This document shows, piece by piece, positions 17,307-24,919 of a stretch of DNA of 51,063 nucleotides. Both the position numbers and the translations under genes were made by a program. Source of the stretch: Pseudonocardia sp. ICBG1293. Lineage in GTDB: Bacteria; Actinomycetota; Actinomycetes; Mycobacteriales; Pseudonocardiaceae. The stretch's first letter is position 1. Every line of letters starts with the position of its first letter. The notes beneath the pieces were generated by a model. That model worked only from the letters and a program-made list of their open reading frames with translations, was not told the DNA's origin and did not search any database. Where the stretch lies: positions 1-51,063 of the forward strand of contig NZ_JAHLEL010000028.1 of NCBI RefSeq assembly GCF_020131355.1, given 5' to 3'.

Positions 17307-17611
17307 CCATCGCCATCGCCGCCACCAGCGAGGGCCACCCGCCGGCGCCACGCTGGGATGGCATCTACAGCGTCTACCGATGCCCGACCTGCGACCAGCC
17401 ACCGCAGAACCTGCAACTCGGCCCGATCGAGATCTTCCTCTGCAGCGACTGCGCCACCTACTGGCCCGCCCACAACACCACCCGCGGCTTCTGGGACCGA
17501 GACGCCGCCTACCACGAGCACCGCAGCCGCGGATGCCTCGACCACCCAGCCACCGCCACCGCCACCGCCGAGGCTGCGCTCACGGTGGAGGCAACCCAAG
17601 CAGCCGTGTAA
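17303..17611 (+). CDS. Cys-rich small protein with possible ATA start
   Basis: One frame is open from the upstream gene's end to TAA 17609-17611 and encodes about 102 residues, including YRCPTCDQPPQNLQ and FLCSDCATYWPAHN, two CxxC pairs that look like a zinc ribbon, then RGFWDRDAAYHEHRSRGC. It has no ATG, GTG or TTG near its front. The codon at the expected place is ATA (17303-17305), which overlaps the previous stop as ATAA in the same way as ATGA overlaps elsewhere here, with AGGAG 7 bases upstream. Either ATA is used, or a G-to-A change has silenced the gene. The reading frame is convincing by composition and motif; function is unknown. Confidence 0.55.
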   Translation: MTIAIAATSEGHPPAPRWDGIYSVYRCPTCDQPPQNLQLGPIEIFLCSDCATYWPAHNTTRGFWDRDAAYHEHRSRGCLDHPATATATAEAALTVEATQAAV

Positions 17612-17626
17612 ACCCGCGCCGATCGC

Positions 17627-17941
17627 TCACCTCAAATCGCCGGCGAGGCCGCGCAGATCGACGACCTCGAACTCCAACAACTCCGACGCCACACCCAACC
17701 GGGCCGTCGAGACCCCATGCGCCAGCTCCCGGCCATACGATAGCCAATCATAAAACGAGTCGTCGAAATACCACCACGACACCACAAAATACCGGCCGAC
17801 ACCATCAACCGGCCGCAGTAACTCCAACCCGCGAAACCCTGGGACATCGCCCATATCGGCGCGACACGAAACGAACCGGCCCTCCAGGTCAGCTTCCCGC
17901 GCGTCCGCGGCGCGCACAGCATGGATTTTCACGACCGGCAC
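17627..17941 (-). CDS. ABM-domain protein, second copy
   Basis: A 104-residue protein related to the one at 3938-4267. Shared segments are VVKIHAV, GFRGLELLRPVDG, YFVVSWWYFDD and ELLEFEVVDL, giving an ABM dimeric barrel. GTG at 17941 is chosen because GGAG lies 9 bases upstream and the protein then aligns with its paralogue; the frame is open further up to 18046. It is the last gene of the minus-strand module starting with the EspR-like regulator at 20555. The active-site residues of characterised ABM oxygenases are not obvious, so an enzyme activity is not claimed. Confidence 0.75.
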   Translation of the reverse strand: MPVVKIHAVRAADAREADLEGRFVSCRADMGDVPGFRGLELLRPVDGVGRYFVVSWWYFDDSFYDWLSYGRELAHGVSTARLGVASELLEFEVVDLRGLAGDLR

Positions 17942-17984
17942 GACAGCCACCTCCGCGATAATCGACGAGCCACGGACGGCGGGA

Positions 17985-18167
17985 TCATTTTCCCAGCCAT
18001 ATTTTCTGCCTGCGCATAATCCGGCCGACTCCAGCCGTCGCAGCAACAGTCACGAGAGCCGGGAACATATACACCACGAAGCCAACAAGCCACCACCGTT
18101 CACCCCTATGGACCAGCTCGCCGAGAACAAAGACGACACTTGCGGTCACTGTGACAAGTAGTGCCAC
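17985..18167 (-). CDS. Small two-helix membrane protein
   Basis: A 60-residue frame from GTG 18167. Residues 1-16 (LLVTVTASVVFVLGEL) and 26-46 (WLVGFVVYMFPALVTVAATAG) are hydrophobic and separated by a short charged loop, HRGERW, giving a hairpin with a basic C-terminus RRQKIWLGK. It lies in the gap between the MAB_1171c-like gene and the ABM gene, in the same direction. No clear ribosome binding site is visible. Membrane topology and position support it; nothing else identifies it. Confidence 0.5.
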   Translation of the reverse strand: MALLVTVTASVVFVLGELVHRGERWWLVGFVVYMFPALVTVAATAGVGRIMRRQKIWLGK

Positions 18168-18264
18168 AGTGACCCACGACGGATACCCACTCCTTCAACC
18201 TGCAAAAAAGTCGCGAACGGCCGAAAGCATCTCGGTCGGCGATCGGATTCAACAATGGATAGAC

Positions 18265-19470
18265 TCACTCTCCTTGCACTTCCGTGCCGTCCACATGTGG
18301 CTCTATCGGCGCGATGCTCCGGTCGGGCGGACCGTACCGATTGATTAATTTACCCAGTTCGGCGGCAAGAACCAGCAGAGGGCGATCGTCGCTCGCGGAT
18401 ACCGGAACAATCAGGACAGGCCCCGTTGCAGTTGCCACGCCTCTGTGAATCTTAACTAACGCTTCATATACTAGCCAAGCCCGCTGCCTGAAGCTAACTG
18501 GACCAGCCTCATCCAGAGCGGAGTCGTCGACATACACGCTTACTCGCCACAATGCCCCTTCGTATTCGATGGAGAGCTTATCGTATCGGAATCGCAAGTC
18601 ACGACGGAGACGATCAACGATCACCGAAAACCGACCCCGGCGACGGAAGGCGACGTCTGGAATCGCGGCCACTAACACCTCCCACGCGGGATGTAAGCGG
18701 TCCACTTTCCTCTGGATCAATTTCTGCTCGCGCCAGAGCACATACAGAACTCGGAGGCCGAGTGCGCAGAGACTCCCAAGGAAAACAGCTATCCCCGCCT
18801 CCAGGAGAATTGCCCCCACGCTCTGTAATGTGACAGAAACGCTGGAGCGGCCTTCAGAGAACCAGCGCACCACGAGTGTGGGTATCCGCAGGATAGGTCC
18901 GCCAAGTAGCATGGCGAGCGAGGCAAGAGAGGCCAAGTAGAAAACCCAGCGTACGGCCGATTCCACTGCGCGCGCAGCGCCAGTCGCATTAATCGCCAGC
19001 AGTACGCAGCTGTAGCCCAGATACGAATTCGCCACCACATGAAACATATAAGCTGGTGCCAGGTCTGCACTGAACTCGTCGAGAATTTCCGGATACTGGA
19101 TGAGGTGACCATTGGATGCGCCCCAAAAAACGGTCAGCAGCACTGCAGTAAATAGAAAGGCAGCGACTTGTTGATGAATAGGCGTCTTTTGTGTGCGCAT
19201 ACTGGACCTACTGAAGCGACAGTCCAGGACAAAAAGCAGTGCTACTAGAAAGAAGGAGACGAGAGCCAGGTAGAATACAAGGAGACGCAGACCCGGCGCT
19301 ATCCCGTCCAAAGCCCGACCAAGGACCCGCTCTGACGCAATGAACATCGTCAGTAAAGAGGTCGTCAGAGCGTTCCCCCAAGGGCGGGCACGTGACGTTC
19401 TGACTATGAAAATGCGCCCCACGAGAATCGTTAAAACAACGACCCATACTGCAATGTAGGCGGAGAGCAT
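18265..19470 (-). CDS. MAB_1171c-like (DUF6545-type) membrane protein
   Basis: A 401-residue protein. Residues 1-240 contain about seven hydrophobic helices (for example YIAVWVVVLTILVGRIFIV, LLVFYLALVSFFLVALLFVL and ILLEAGIAVFLGSLCALGL). The soluble C-terminal part begins KVDRLHPAWEVLVAAIPDVAF, which matches the LxPLWxxLxxAxP signature of MAB_1171c-family proteins, followed by LRFRYDKLSIEYEG. Family members are usually found beside EspR-like XRE regulators and ImmA/IrrE peptidases, exactly as here. They are annotated as putative transporters, but transport is not proven. GC content and codon bias are lower than in neighbouring transfer genes, suggesting that the module was acquired as a unit. 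Confidence 0.8.
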   Translation of the reverse strand: MLSAYIAVWVVVLTILVGRIFIVRTSRARPWGNALTTSLLTMFIASERVLGRALDGIAPGLRLLVFYLALVSFFLVALLFVLDCRFSRSSMRTQKTPIHQQVAAFLFTAVLLTVFWGASNGHLIQYPEILDEFSADLAPAYMFHVVANSYLGYSCVLLAINATGAARAVESAVRWVFYLASLASLAMLLGGPILRIPTLVVRWFSEGRSSVSVTLQSVGAILLEAGIAVFLGSLCALGLRVLYVLWREQKLIQRKVDRLHPAWEVLVAAIPDVAFRRRGRFSVIVDRLRRDLRFRYDKLSIEYEGALWRVSVYVDDSALDEAGPVSFRQRAWLVYEALVKIHRGVATATGPVLIVPVSASDDRPLLVLAAELGKLINRYGPPDRSIAPIEPHVDGTEVQGE

Positions 19471-19504
19471 AACAGTGCCCTACTCTAGCTTATTCTGGCC
19501 TGGC

Positions 19505-20065
19505 TCAGAATATGTCGACCGCGTTCTCCAGCGCCCCACCAAGAATACTTCGTCGCGTAGCCGCCTCTGCCTGATGCCCCCAGTACTGAAGAAGCGCAGC
19601 GAAGTGCTCCGCGTCATTCTCGTGAGGGGAGTCGAAGCGATCTCGGCGAAGGCACCTCCAGGTTGTATCGGGAGGTAGGTGCGGTGCAATCATCTCCGCT
19701 ACATCATCGTCACTGTTATCCGGTTCATGGTCAAAAACCATGTGGCCGACTTCATGCAAAATAGTTCGTGTGCGCTGCCGAGGCGGCAGGTTCGCATCAT
19801 GGATGATGATGTCGGTGTCGGTTGCTTCGACCCATAGCCCAAAGATGCTTGGATCTGGGAAGCAGAACTCTAAGGTCTGAATTGGCCGCATCCGCTTTTC
19901 GCCAAGCTTCAGACAAAGCTCGTCAAGGTCCAATGGCAGCTGCAGGTTGAGATCACGAAGCAGATGGCGCGCTTTAGCTTCAACAGCCCGCCCCGGAGAC
20001 CGCGACCAGAGCGGAAACTTCAGCCTCTTTATCAAAATCTGCGACCCTCCGTGGTCACCAAGCAT
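19505..20065 (-). CDS. ImmA/IrrE-family metallopeptidase
   Basis: A 186-residue zinc protease. ATG 20065 has GAGG 5 bases upstream and overlaps the regulator's end by 11 bp; the frame is open to 20110. The active site is TRTILHEVGHMVFDHE (residues about 104-119), an HExxH motif, with an acidic third ligand probably in the following helix (NDAEHFAALLQYW). The N-terminal half includes LQLPLDLDELCLKLGEKR, common in this family. ImmA/IrrE peptidases typically cleave or inactivate a partner XRE regulator encoded next door; here that would be the protein at 20055-20555. Such pairs act as switches for mobile elements or defence. Confidence 0.88.
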   Translation of the reverse strand: MLGDHGGSQILIKRLKFPLWSRSPGRAVEAKARHLLRDLNLQLPLDLDELCLKLGEKRMRPIQTLEFCFPDPSIFGLWVEATDTDIIIHDANLPPRQRTRTILHEVGHMVFDHEPDNSDDDVAEMIAPHLPPDTTWRCLRRDRFDSPHENDAEHFAALLQYWGHQAEAATRRSILGGALENAVDIF

Positions 20066-20555
20066 TGAGGTCCTCACCTGGAAGCTCCTCGAAGCGACGG
20101 CGACGGGCACAGTCGCGCTGCTTGCCCAACGGCTTCCCCGTCGGCAAAGTGGTCACCATATGGTGGAGCCAATCACGCATCTCCGGATCCAGCGTTGCTG
20201 CCCGGGCAGCAATACCGTGAACTTTCGCGTCACGCAGGCTCGCGATCAACTGCAACTCTTCATGGATAGCAGACGCAGTCGAACCGCTCTCCAAAAAATA
20301 AGCGGAGGGAATTCCAAAAAATCTCGCAAGCGCCTCGACAGTCTGAATCGTTGGATTTCTGCTCTTGCCGCTACGCAAGAGTCCTATATAATTTTCACTG
20401 AGAGTCGGCTCGCCGTTTGTCGAGTTCTTCTCGAGCCACCGAGCCACCTCCCGATTTGTGTACGGTGACCGCCCCGGTGGATGCACCGTCTCGAAGACCT
20501 GATTGACCTTCTCTGCGAACGTGAGCGGGCGATCCCCATCATCAGCAGCCGACAT
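20055..20555 (-). CDS. EspR-like XRE-family regulator paired with ImmA-like peptidase
   Basis: A 166-residue regulator starting at ATG 20555 with GGAAGGACGG upstream; an in-frame extension to 20609 runs into 7-bp repeats and is unlikely. FAEKVNQVFETVHPPGRSPY at residues 12-31 is very close to the EspR N-terminus, and LSENYIGLLRSGKSRNPTIQ is the helix-turn-helix with the following EspR-type loop, then VEALARFFGIPSAYFL. The C-terminal helices (SAIHEELQLIASLRDAKVHGIAARA) form the dimer interface. It heads the module of peptidase, membrane protein, small membrane protein and ABM protein, so it probably controls all of them and itself. Confidence 0.9.
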   Translation of the reverse strand: MSAADDGDRPLTFAEKVNQVFETVHPPGRSPYTNREVARWLEKNSTNGEPTLSENYIGLLRSGKSRNPTIQTVEALARFFGIPSAYFLESGSTASAIHEELQLIASLRDAKVHGIAARAATLDPEMRDWLHHMVTTLPTGKPLGKQRDCARRRRFEELPGEDLNAW

Positions 20556-20570
20556 CAGGGTACCGTCCTT

Positions 20571-20605
20571 CCAGGGGCCAGGGGCCAGGGGCCAGGGGCC
20601 AGGGG
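20571..20605. repeat. Five perfect 7-bp tandem repeats in the regulator leader
   Basis: CCAGGGG occurs five times head to tail, starting 15 bp upstream of the ATG of the EspR-like gene and next to its Shine-Dalgarno. It could be a transcript or operator element, or a slippage-prone tract altering expression. The period (7) is not a multiple of 3 and it is not coding. Confidence 0.85.
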
Positions 20606-20868
20606 CCAACCGTAGCAGCGAAGCTGCCGCTCATCCCTAGCAACGACTCCGGCCGGCTCCAGAGCAACCCTAGCAGCTCTTACCCAACTCATCATTGAAA
20701 CGCTCGACAGTCAAACCATGTACGGAGTTGCCAGGCCGCAGGCTGTGTGCCAACCTCTCGGACACGCCCTGTGACGACAGAATCACTCGACCACCGCCGG
20801 GCGGGCTGCCCGGCGTCATGGTCGACAGCGCGTCACATGCAGGTTGCTTCGTCTCCCCGGAGGTCCCC
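20606..20868. promoter_or_regulatory. Divergent intergenic region
   Basis: 263 bp between the EspR-like module (minus) and the small plus-strand gene. An AT-richer stretch lies at 20670-20725 (around CTCATCATTGAAACG). No strong -10/-35 pair can be assigned. The frame of the plus gene is open back to 20695, but without a good start. Confidence 0.35.
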
Positions 20869-21207
20869 ATGCTCGACTCGCCCCCCGACGAGCCTGAGCC
20901 CGTGCGGCAGTGGATGCCGCCGGGCCTCGTCCCGACACGGCCGGTCCGTCGTACGGGACGTGACGGGGTGGACCAGGAGAACTGGTTGCGGGACAGGATC
21001 CTCACCGCCACCCGGGAGCTGACGCTCGCCGCAGAAAAAGTCCGCAACCCCTACGGGGCAACCCTAGAAGATCAGGCGCCAGCGGCCTGGCATGTCCGAA
21101 CCACCCAGGCGATCCTCGACGACTGCGTCGAGCACCTGGATGACCTCGACGACTGCGACGGACACCACCGGCCCGGCGAGCCCCCGACGCGGCCGACACG
21201 CCCGTAA
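20869..21207 (+). CDS. Small hypothetical protein upstream of rep
   Basis: A 112-residue protein. ATG 20869 has CGGAGG 5 bases upstream and is therefore preferred over earlier starts in the same frame. The N-terminus is Pro/Asp-rich (LDSPPDEPEPVRQWMPPG), the middle (ENWLRDRILTATRELTLAAEKV) is a long helix, and a second helix (AILDDCVEHLDDLDDCDG) is acidic. No family is recognised. Its size, helical acidic nature and position directly before the replication region suggest a plasmid maintenance role, but this is only positional. Confidence 0.6.
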   Translation: MLDSPPDEPEPVRQWMPPGLVPTRPVRRTGRDGVDQENWLRDRILTATRELTLAAEKVRNPYGATLEDQAPAAWHVRTTQAILDDCVEHLDDLDDCDGHHRPGEPPTRPTRP

Positions 21208-21261
21208 GAGCTGCCGACGCCCCGGCCAGTATCCGGGTCTGGCAAGATCGGACAGTGAGCC

Positions 21262-21373
21262 GGCTCTTCCGGCTCTTCCGGCTCTTCCGGCTCTTCCGGC
21301 TCTTCCGGCTCTTCCGGCTCTTCCGGCTCTTCCGGCTCTTCCGGCTCTTCCGGCTCTTCCGGCTCTTCCGGCT
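21262..21373. repeat. 12.4-copy perfect 9-bp tandem repeat upstream of rep
   Basis: GGCTCTTCC repeats perfectly 12 times (21262-21369) plus 4 bp. It lies 270 bp upstream of the rep start. Tandem iterons near rep genes often bind the initiator, but plasmid iterons are usually longer (about 17-22 bp), so an origin role is only a possibility. Confidence 0.9.
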
Positions 21374-21409
21374 ACTGGGCACTGGGCGGCAGGCTCCCGC
21401 TCGGCCCAG

Positions 21410-21438
21410 ATGAAGGAGCAACGACGATGACCATCTAG
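21410..21438 (+). CDS. Possible overlapping leader minigenes before rep
   Basis: Two tiny frames overlap by ATGA: ATG 21410 encodes six residues (MKEQRR) and ATG 21427 encodes three (MTI). The second has GGAG 8 bases upstream. They could be translated leader peptides that alter folding of the structured RNA downstream, as in antisense-controlled plasmid rep genes. No direct proof; short frames occur by chance. Confidence 0.3.
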
Positions 21439-21500
21439 ACCCCTGGAGGGGCGGCCGACACATGCGGGTCGTCCTTGGAGTCCAATTCGATATGGCGGGC

Positions 21501-21629
21501 TGAAGCGGCCGCACGCTTCAGAAACACCATCGGGCCCACACCCCCACAGGGGGTCAGGCCCGATGAAGCGGAGCAAACAGAGATTGCACTCTCTGGCTCC
21601 TTCAGCCCCCCCACCATCATCTGAAGGAG
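21501..21629 (+). promoter_or_regulatory. Structured rep leader with sequestered ribosome binding site
   Basis: Three stem-loops follow each other. SL1: TGAAGCG (21501-21507) with CGCTTCA (21514-21520). SL2: CATCGGGCC (21528-21536) with GGCCCGATG (21557-21565), containing an inner CCCCC/GGGGG stem. SL3: CTCCTTCAG (21597-21605) with CTGAAGGAG (21621-21629), which contains the AAGGAG ribosome binding site of rep. A second TGAAGCG at 21564-21570 could compete for the CGCTTCA arm of SL1, so alternative folds are possible. This fits copy-number control at translation. Confidence 0.7.
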
Positions 21630-21639
21630 TGAGCACGCG

Positions 21640-23241
21640 TTGGATGCGTGGTTGAAGGATAACGCGACCAGTCAAGCCCCGGCAACGCCCCCGCACGAGG
21701 GCGCCCGGGATGTCTGTGGATGTCCGGTCCGGTCCGGGCTCGATACTGGCCTCTGGCCCTTGGGCCAGCTCGACCCGGGTGAGCTGGCCGCCACGACCGC
21801 GGCGATGACCACCGCGGGCTGGTCCAGTGCCCGTGAGCTGCACACCGACCCGCCACCAGCTCCGCGGATGTGTACGCACTGCGTGCGTCGGTCCGGGGTC
21901 GCCCGGGGCACGGTGCTCAACTCGATCGTCTGCACCCCGTGCTGGGCCGAGCTGACCGACGACACGACCCCCCAGAGCACCGCCGAGAGCAACGTGGAGG
22001 CGAGCCGGGGTCTGCCGCGGACCGCCCGGGACTGGGACGAAGCGATCCATGCCTCAACCTGGTATCAGCGGCTGCGCCGTGATGTCCGCCGACGCCTGGA
22101 GCCGTTGCTCGACGAGCTCGCCCGGCGCGCGGACTGGACCGATCATCTGACCTGGCCGACCTGGGCCCGTCTGCAGCAGGCCTCGGGGTGGTCACGGTCC
22201 TCGGTCGCGTCCTGGCTGGCGAAGCTGAAAGAGCACGGCTGGCTGACCCTCGTCGAGCCCGGTTCGACCCCGCAGTACCGCGGCCCGCTGCAGAGCATGA
22301 TCCACGGACGGCACGGCAACCGCGCGGCGGTCTACCAACTCCACCTCCCCGACCACGCCATCACCGACACCAACACCGCCGAGACCCGAGACGACCGCCG
22401 GCCGCTCACCGAGATCGGTGACACCCCCTCTGAAAGCCGTTCCGGGAGCCCCTTCGAGACCCCTTCTGGATCGTTGCGCACCGAAAGTTGGACCCCAACG
22501 GGGTTTACTCTTACCCAAGGTAAGAGTTCTGTTCACACGCGCGCGAAAACGATCATCCACAGCCAGCGGAGGACTGGGACCCGGCCCGGCCGGCCCGAGC
22601 CGCCCCGCCAGGGCCGGCGGTGGGGGGACTGGTTCGATGACCGGGTGCCCACCAGTCCGGGGGAGATGCTCGGCGCAGCCCGACAGCTGCGTGATGACCC
22701 GCTGCTGGCGCGGTTGTCCCCTCGAGCGATCCGCGCCCGGGTGAAGCCGTTCTGGCGGGCCGGGTGGACCAACAACGACCTGCGCCACGCCCTCGATCAC
22801 CAGCCGAGCATCGACGGGCCTGCCCGACGGGTCGAGCGCTGCCCGGCAAGGCAGGTACGCTGGCCGTCGGCGTGGCTACGCCACCGCCTGACCCCCTGGA
22901 CCGGGCACAGCGGGCCCCTGAGGGCCCCGCACGCCGACTCCCAAGCCCGGGCCGCTGTCGCGGCCCGGCACGGCCGCGCCGCCGCGCAGCGGCTGTCCTA
23001 CGGCCACACCACGCTGCCCGCCGCGGCCCTCCGGGCCGCCGACCAGCAACGGGCTGAAGCCCGCCTCATCCTGGCCGGTAACCAGGCTCGTGACCGTCAC
23101 GCACTACTCACCGGGCTCGTCCCCGCCCCCGACATCGACCGCAACACCTCCTCCACCCGGGAGGCTGCACGCGCCCACATCACGGCTCTGCTTCAGGCCC
23201 GACTCTCCCGACGACTCGTCCCTGCCGGGGCGTCATGCTGA
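21640..23241 (+). CDS. Putative replication initiator with winged-helix domain
   Basis: A 533-residue protein starting at TTG 21640, with AAGGAG 10 bases upstream. Residues about 26-101 contain four Cys pairs or singles (CGC, CTHC, CTPC) that could bind zinc. Residues about 170-210 form a winged helix: WPTWARLQQASGWSRSSVASW and then LKEHGWLTLVEPG. The middle (280-330) is disordered and Arg-rich. The C-terminal half includes RAIRARVKPFWRAGWTNNDLRHALDH, seen in actinobacterial plasmid HTH/Rep proteins. Direct evidence for initiation is lacking; the call rests on size, wHTH, the tandem repeats and the controlled leader in front, and on no other rep candidate in the window. A regulator is the alternative. 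Confidence 0.6.
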   Translation: MDAWLKDNATSQAPATPPHEGARDVCGCPVRSGLDTGLWPLGQLDPGELAATTAAMTTAGWSSARELHTDPPPAPRMCTHCVRRSGVARGTVLNSIVCTPCWAELTDDTTPQSTAESNVEASRGLPRTARDWDEAIHASTWYQRLRRDVRRRLEPLLDELARRADWTDHLTWPTWARLQQASGWSRSSVASWLAKLKEHGWLTLVEPGSTPQYRGPLQSMIHGRHGNRAAVYQLHLPDHAITDTNTAETRDDRRPLTEIGDTPSESRSGSPFETPSGSLRTESWTPTGFTLTQGKSSVHTRAKTIIHSQRRTGTRPGRPEPPRQGRRWGDWFDDRVPTSPGEMLGAARQLRDDPLLARLSPRAIRARVKPFWRAGWTNNDLRHALDHQPSIDGPARRVERCPARQVRWPSAWLRHRLTPWTGHSGPLRAPHADSQARAAVAARHGRAAAQRLSYGHTTLPAAALRAADQQRAEARLILAGNQARDRHALLTGLVPAPDIDRNTSSTREAARAHITALLQARLSRRLVPAGASC

Positions 23242-23714
23242 ACACCCGCACCCACGCCCGACCGGCGGCTCTCGACCCGCACGAACGGTGCTGCCGCGCC
23301 GCTTCCGGTCCTCGCCCGCCAGAGCGGACTCCGGTCCGGGTCGACTTGCCCACGACCGCCCCGGGCCACCTCACGCCGTCAGAAAGCTTCTCAGCGGCCG
23401 TTACGGGCCCGCCCCGCGCCGTCGTGAACGTCCCCGGCCCGCCCCCAGCCAGGAACAAGACCGCCTCGAAGAAGAACAGCAGCCCGGTCAGCACTGGAAC
23501 GCTCGACGCAACACCTCCGCCGAGGCCTCCCGCTGACCCGCCACGACATCCCTCTGACCTGCGGATGTATCCGCACGGGGGCCGTCCCGAGCTTGAGCAC
23601 CACCCGCGCCCGTCCCACGCACCACTCCAGGCGATCGAATATCGGAAAGTACCGGGACCAGCGACAACGCCACACAGAAACGATCATGGTCGCCGTCAGG
23701 TTCGGATGCTCTGA
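23235..23714 (+). CDS. Hypothetical protein overlapping rep
   Basis: A 159-residue frame whose ATG at 23235 overlaps the rep stop (ATGCTGA). The protein is Pro/Arg/Ser/Thr-rich (for example PSESFSAAVTGPPRAVVNVPG and PRPPADPPRHPSDLR) without any recognisable domain. Its 3' end enters the repeat element at 23642, so part of it may be non-coding. Translational coupling to rep is the main argument in favour; low-complexity composition argues against it. Confidence 0.35.
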   Translation: MLNTRTHARPAALDPHERCCRAASGPRPPERTPVRVDLPTTAPGHLTPSESFSAAVTGPPRAVVNVPGPPPARNKTASKKNSSPVSTGTLDATPPPRPPADPPRHPSDLRMYPHGGRPELEHHPRPSHAPLQAIEYRKVPGPATTPHRNDHGRRQVRML

Positions 23715-23863
23715 GCGACTTTCAGGGACGCGGCGCTCTGACCTGGCGATTCCTTCCGGCGGCCCGGTCGTCGCCGGTGTCATCCGACCACCGGCAGGGC
23801 CCGACACGGCGCGTGGCGCGCGAGGTGAAAGTGCTGGTCCCGATTGCCTGTAGAGCGATCATG
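23642..23863. repeat. 222-bp repeat element, copy 1 (GGGACCAGC family)
   Basis: Bounded by GGGACCAGC at 23654-23662 and its complement GCTGGTCCC at 23833-23841, each followed by CGATCATG (23681 and 23856). The copy at 25802-26023 has the same layout and almost the same spacing, with CGATCTTG at both places. The inside is only partly similar. No gene is evident. Confidence 0.75.
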
Positions 23864-23938
23864 AGGCGCCTTCTCGACCGTCGGTCAGGCAGCGGCCGTG
23901 TCGGTCCCGCCCAGGTCGGCGTCGATCGGGAGGCTTCA

Positions 23939-24919
23939 GAGCGCCCGGCAATTGATCGTTACCGCAGCCGGCGGGTGGTGGGCCTATCCGGCCAGCGGTA
24001 GCGGTTGCGGGCCGCGTTGATCAGTCTGCGGATCACGGTGAGTGCGGCGGCGAGGTCGAGGTAGAACGCGGCGATGACGGTGCGCCGGTCGGTGAAGCGG
24101 CGGAGCTTGCCGTAGCCGTTCATCCAGGAATGGGTGCGCTCGACCGGCCACCGCTTACCGACCTGGATCGGGGCGGGCCGGCCCTTGGTGGCGATCTGTG
24201 CGTCGAACCCGAGTCGTTCGAGCAGATCGCGGGTCTTGCCTGAGTCATAGCCCCGGTCCAGGTGCAGGCACGGTCGCTCGGGCAGCGGCCCGATCATGTC
24301 GTAGATCCCGATCAGGGTCGGTTTCAGCAACGGCGAGTCGTGGTCATTGGCGCGGGCGCTGATCAGGTGCAGCGGGATCCCCGCACCGTCGCAGACCACG
24401 GAGCGTTTGGTGCCCTGTTTGCCCCGGTCGACCGGGTTACAGCCGGCGCCCTCGCCACCGCAGGGAGCCTTGGTGATCGCTCCGTCGGCAGACAGATCGT
24501 CGAGGTCGAGACCGATCATCTGGTCATAGCCGGCCAGCGCGGCCCGAAGGACCTGCTCCCCGACGCCGGCGGCGGCCCACTGGGCGAGACGGCGGCGGAT
24601 CGTGCGGTCCGAGCAGCCGGGGGTGGCGATGCGTTCGTAGCCGCTGCCGTGCACCAACGCCGCGAGCACGTGCTCGAACACCAGGCGGTCGGGGATACGG
24701 CGGCGGTGACATCCCCACGGATGGGCCGGGTCGAACTCCGGGCGCCGCTCTGCCTCGATCAGGGCAGCGAACTCGACCCAGAGGGGGTCGATCAGCGATT
24801 CTGGCAATAGAGGCACGGACCCTCCAGGCGACCATCAGGACATCAGCAATCCGATGATCACCCGAGGTCCGTGCCTCTACCTGCAACGACACCCCCACGA
24901 CCTCATTTGCCGAGCGCTC
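23939..24919 (-). mobile_element. IS5-family insertion sequence
   Basis: 981 bp with inverted ends GAGCGCCCGGCAA (left, 23939) and, at 24907-24919, the complement of GAGCGCTCGGCAA. TCA is duplicated on each side (23936-23938 and 24920-24922), a TNA-type target. It carries one intact transposase gene. The right-hand duplication is also the stop codon of the 149-residue gene. Confidence 0.9.
23959..24816 (-). CDS. IS5-family transposase
   Basis: A 285-residue DDE transposase encoded in one frame. The N-terminal part (LLPESLIDPLWVEFAALIEA to RIPDRLVFEHVLAALVHGSGY) is the DUF4096-like DNA-binding region. TIRRRLAQWAAAGV follows. The catalytic Asp lies in DLSADGAITKAP, the second in HLDRGYDSGKTRDLL, and the Glu in RWPVERTHSWMNGYGKLRR, the typical YREK-like block. 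ATG 24816 is well placed, 103 bp from the IS end. No frameshift is needed for translation, and all catalytic residues are present, so it is probably functional. Confidence 0.95.
   Translation of the reverse strand: MPLLPESLIDPLWVEFAALIEAERRPEFDPAHPWGCHRRRIPDRLVFEHVLAALVHGSGYERIATPGCSDRTIRRRLAQWAAAGVGEQVLRAALAGYDQMIGLDLDDLSADGAITKAPCGGEGAGCNPVDRGKQGTKRSVVCDGAGIPLHLISARANDHDSPLLKPTLIGIYDMIGPLPERPCLHLDRGYDSGKTRDLLERLGFDAQIATKGRPAPIQVGKRWPVERTHSWMNGYGKLRRFTDRRTVIAAFYLDLAAALTVIRRLINAARNRYRWPDRPTTRRLR

Noticed and set aside
21262..21373. Coding repeat (Pro-Ala-Leu or Gly-Arg-Ala periodic proteins)
   Set aside because: Frames are open on both strands only because of the 9-bp period; flanks lack start signals and homology.
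21435..21620. 61-residue minus-strand gene in the rep leader
   Set aside because: It is the antisense of the stem-loops; no ribosome site. An antisense RNA is possible but cannot be seen from sequence alone.
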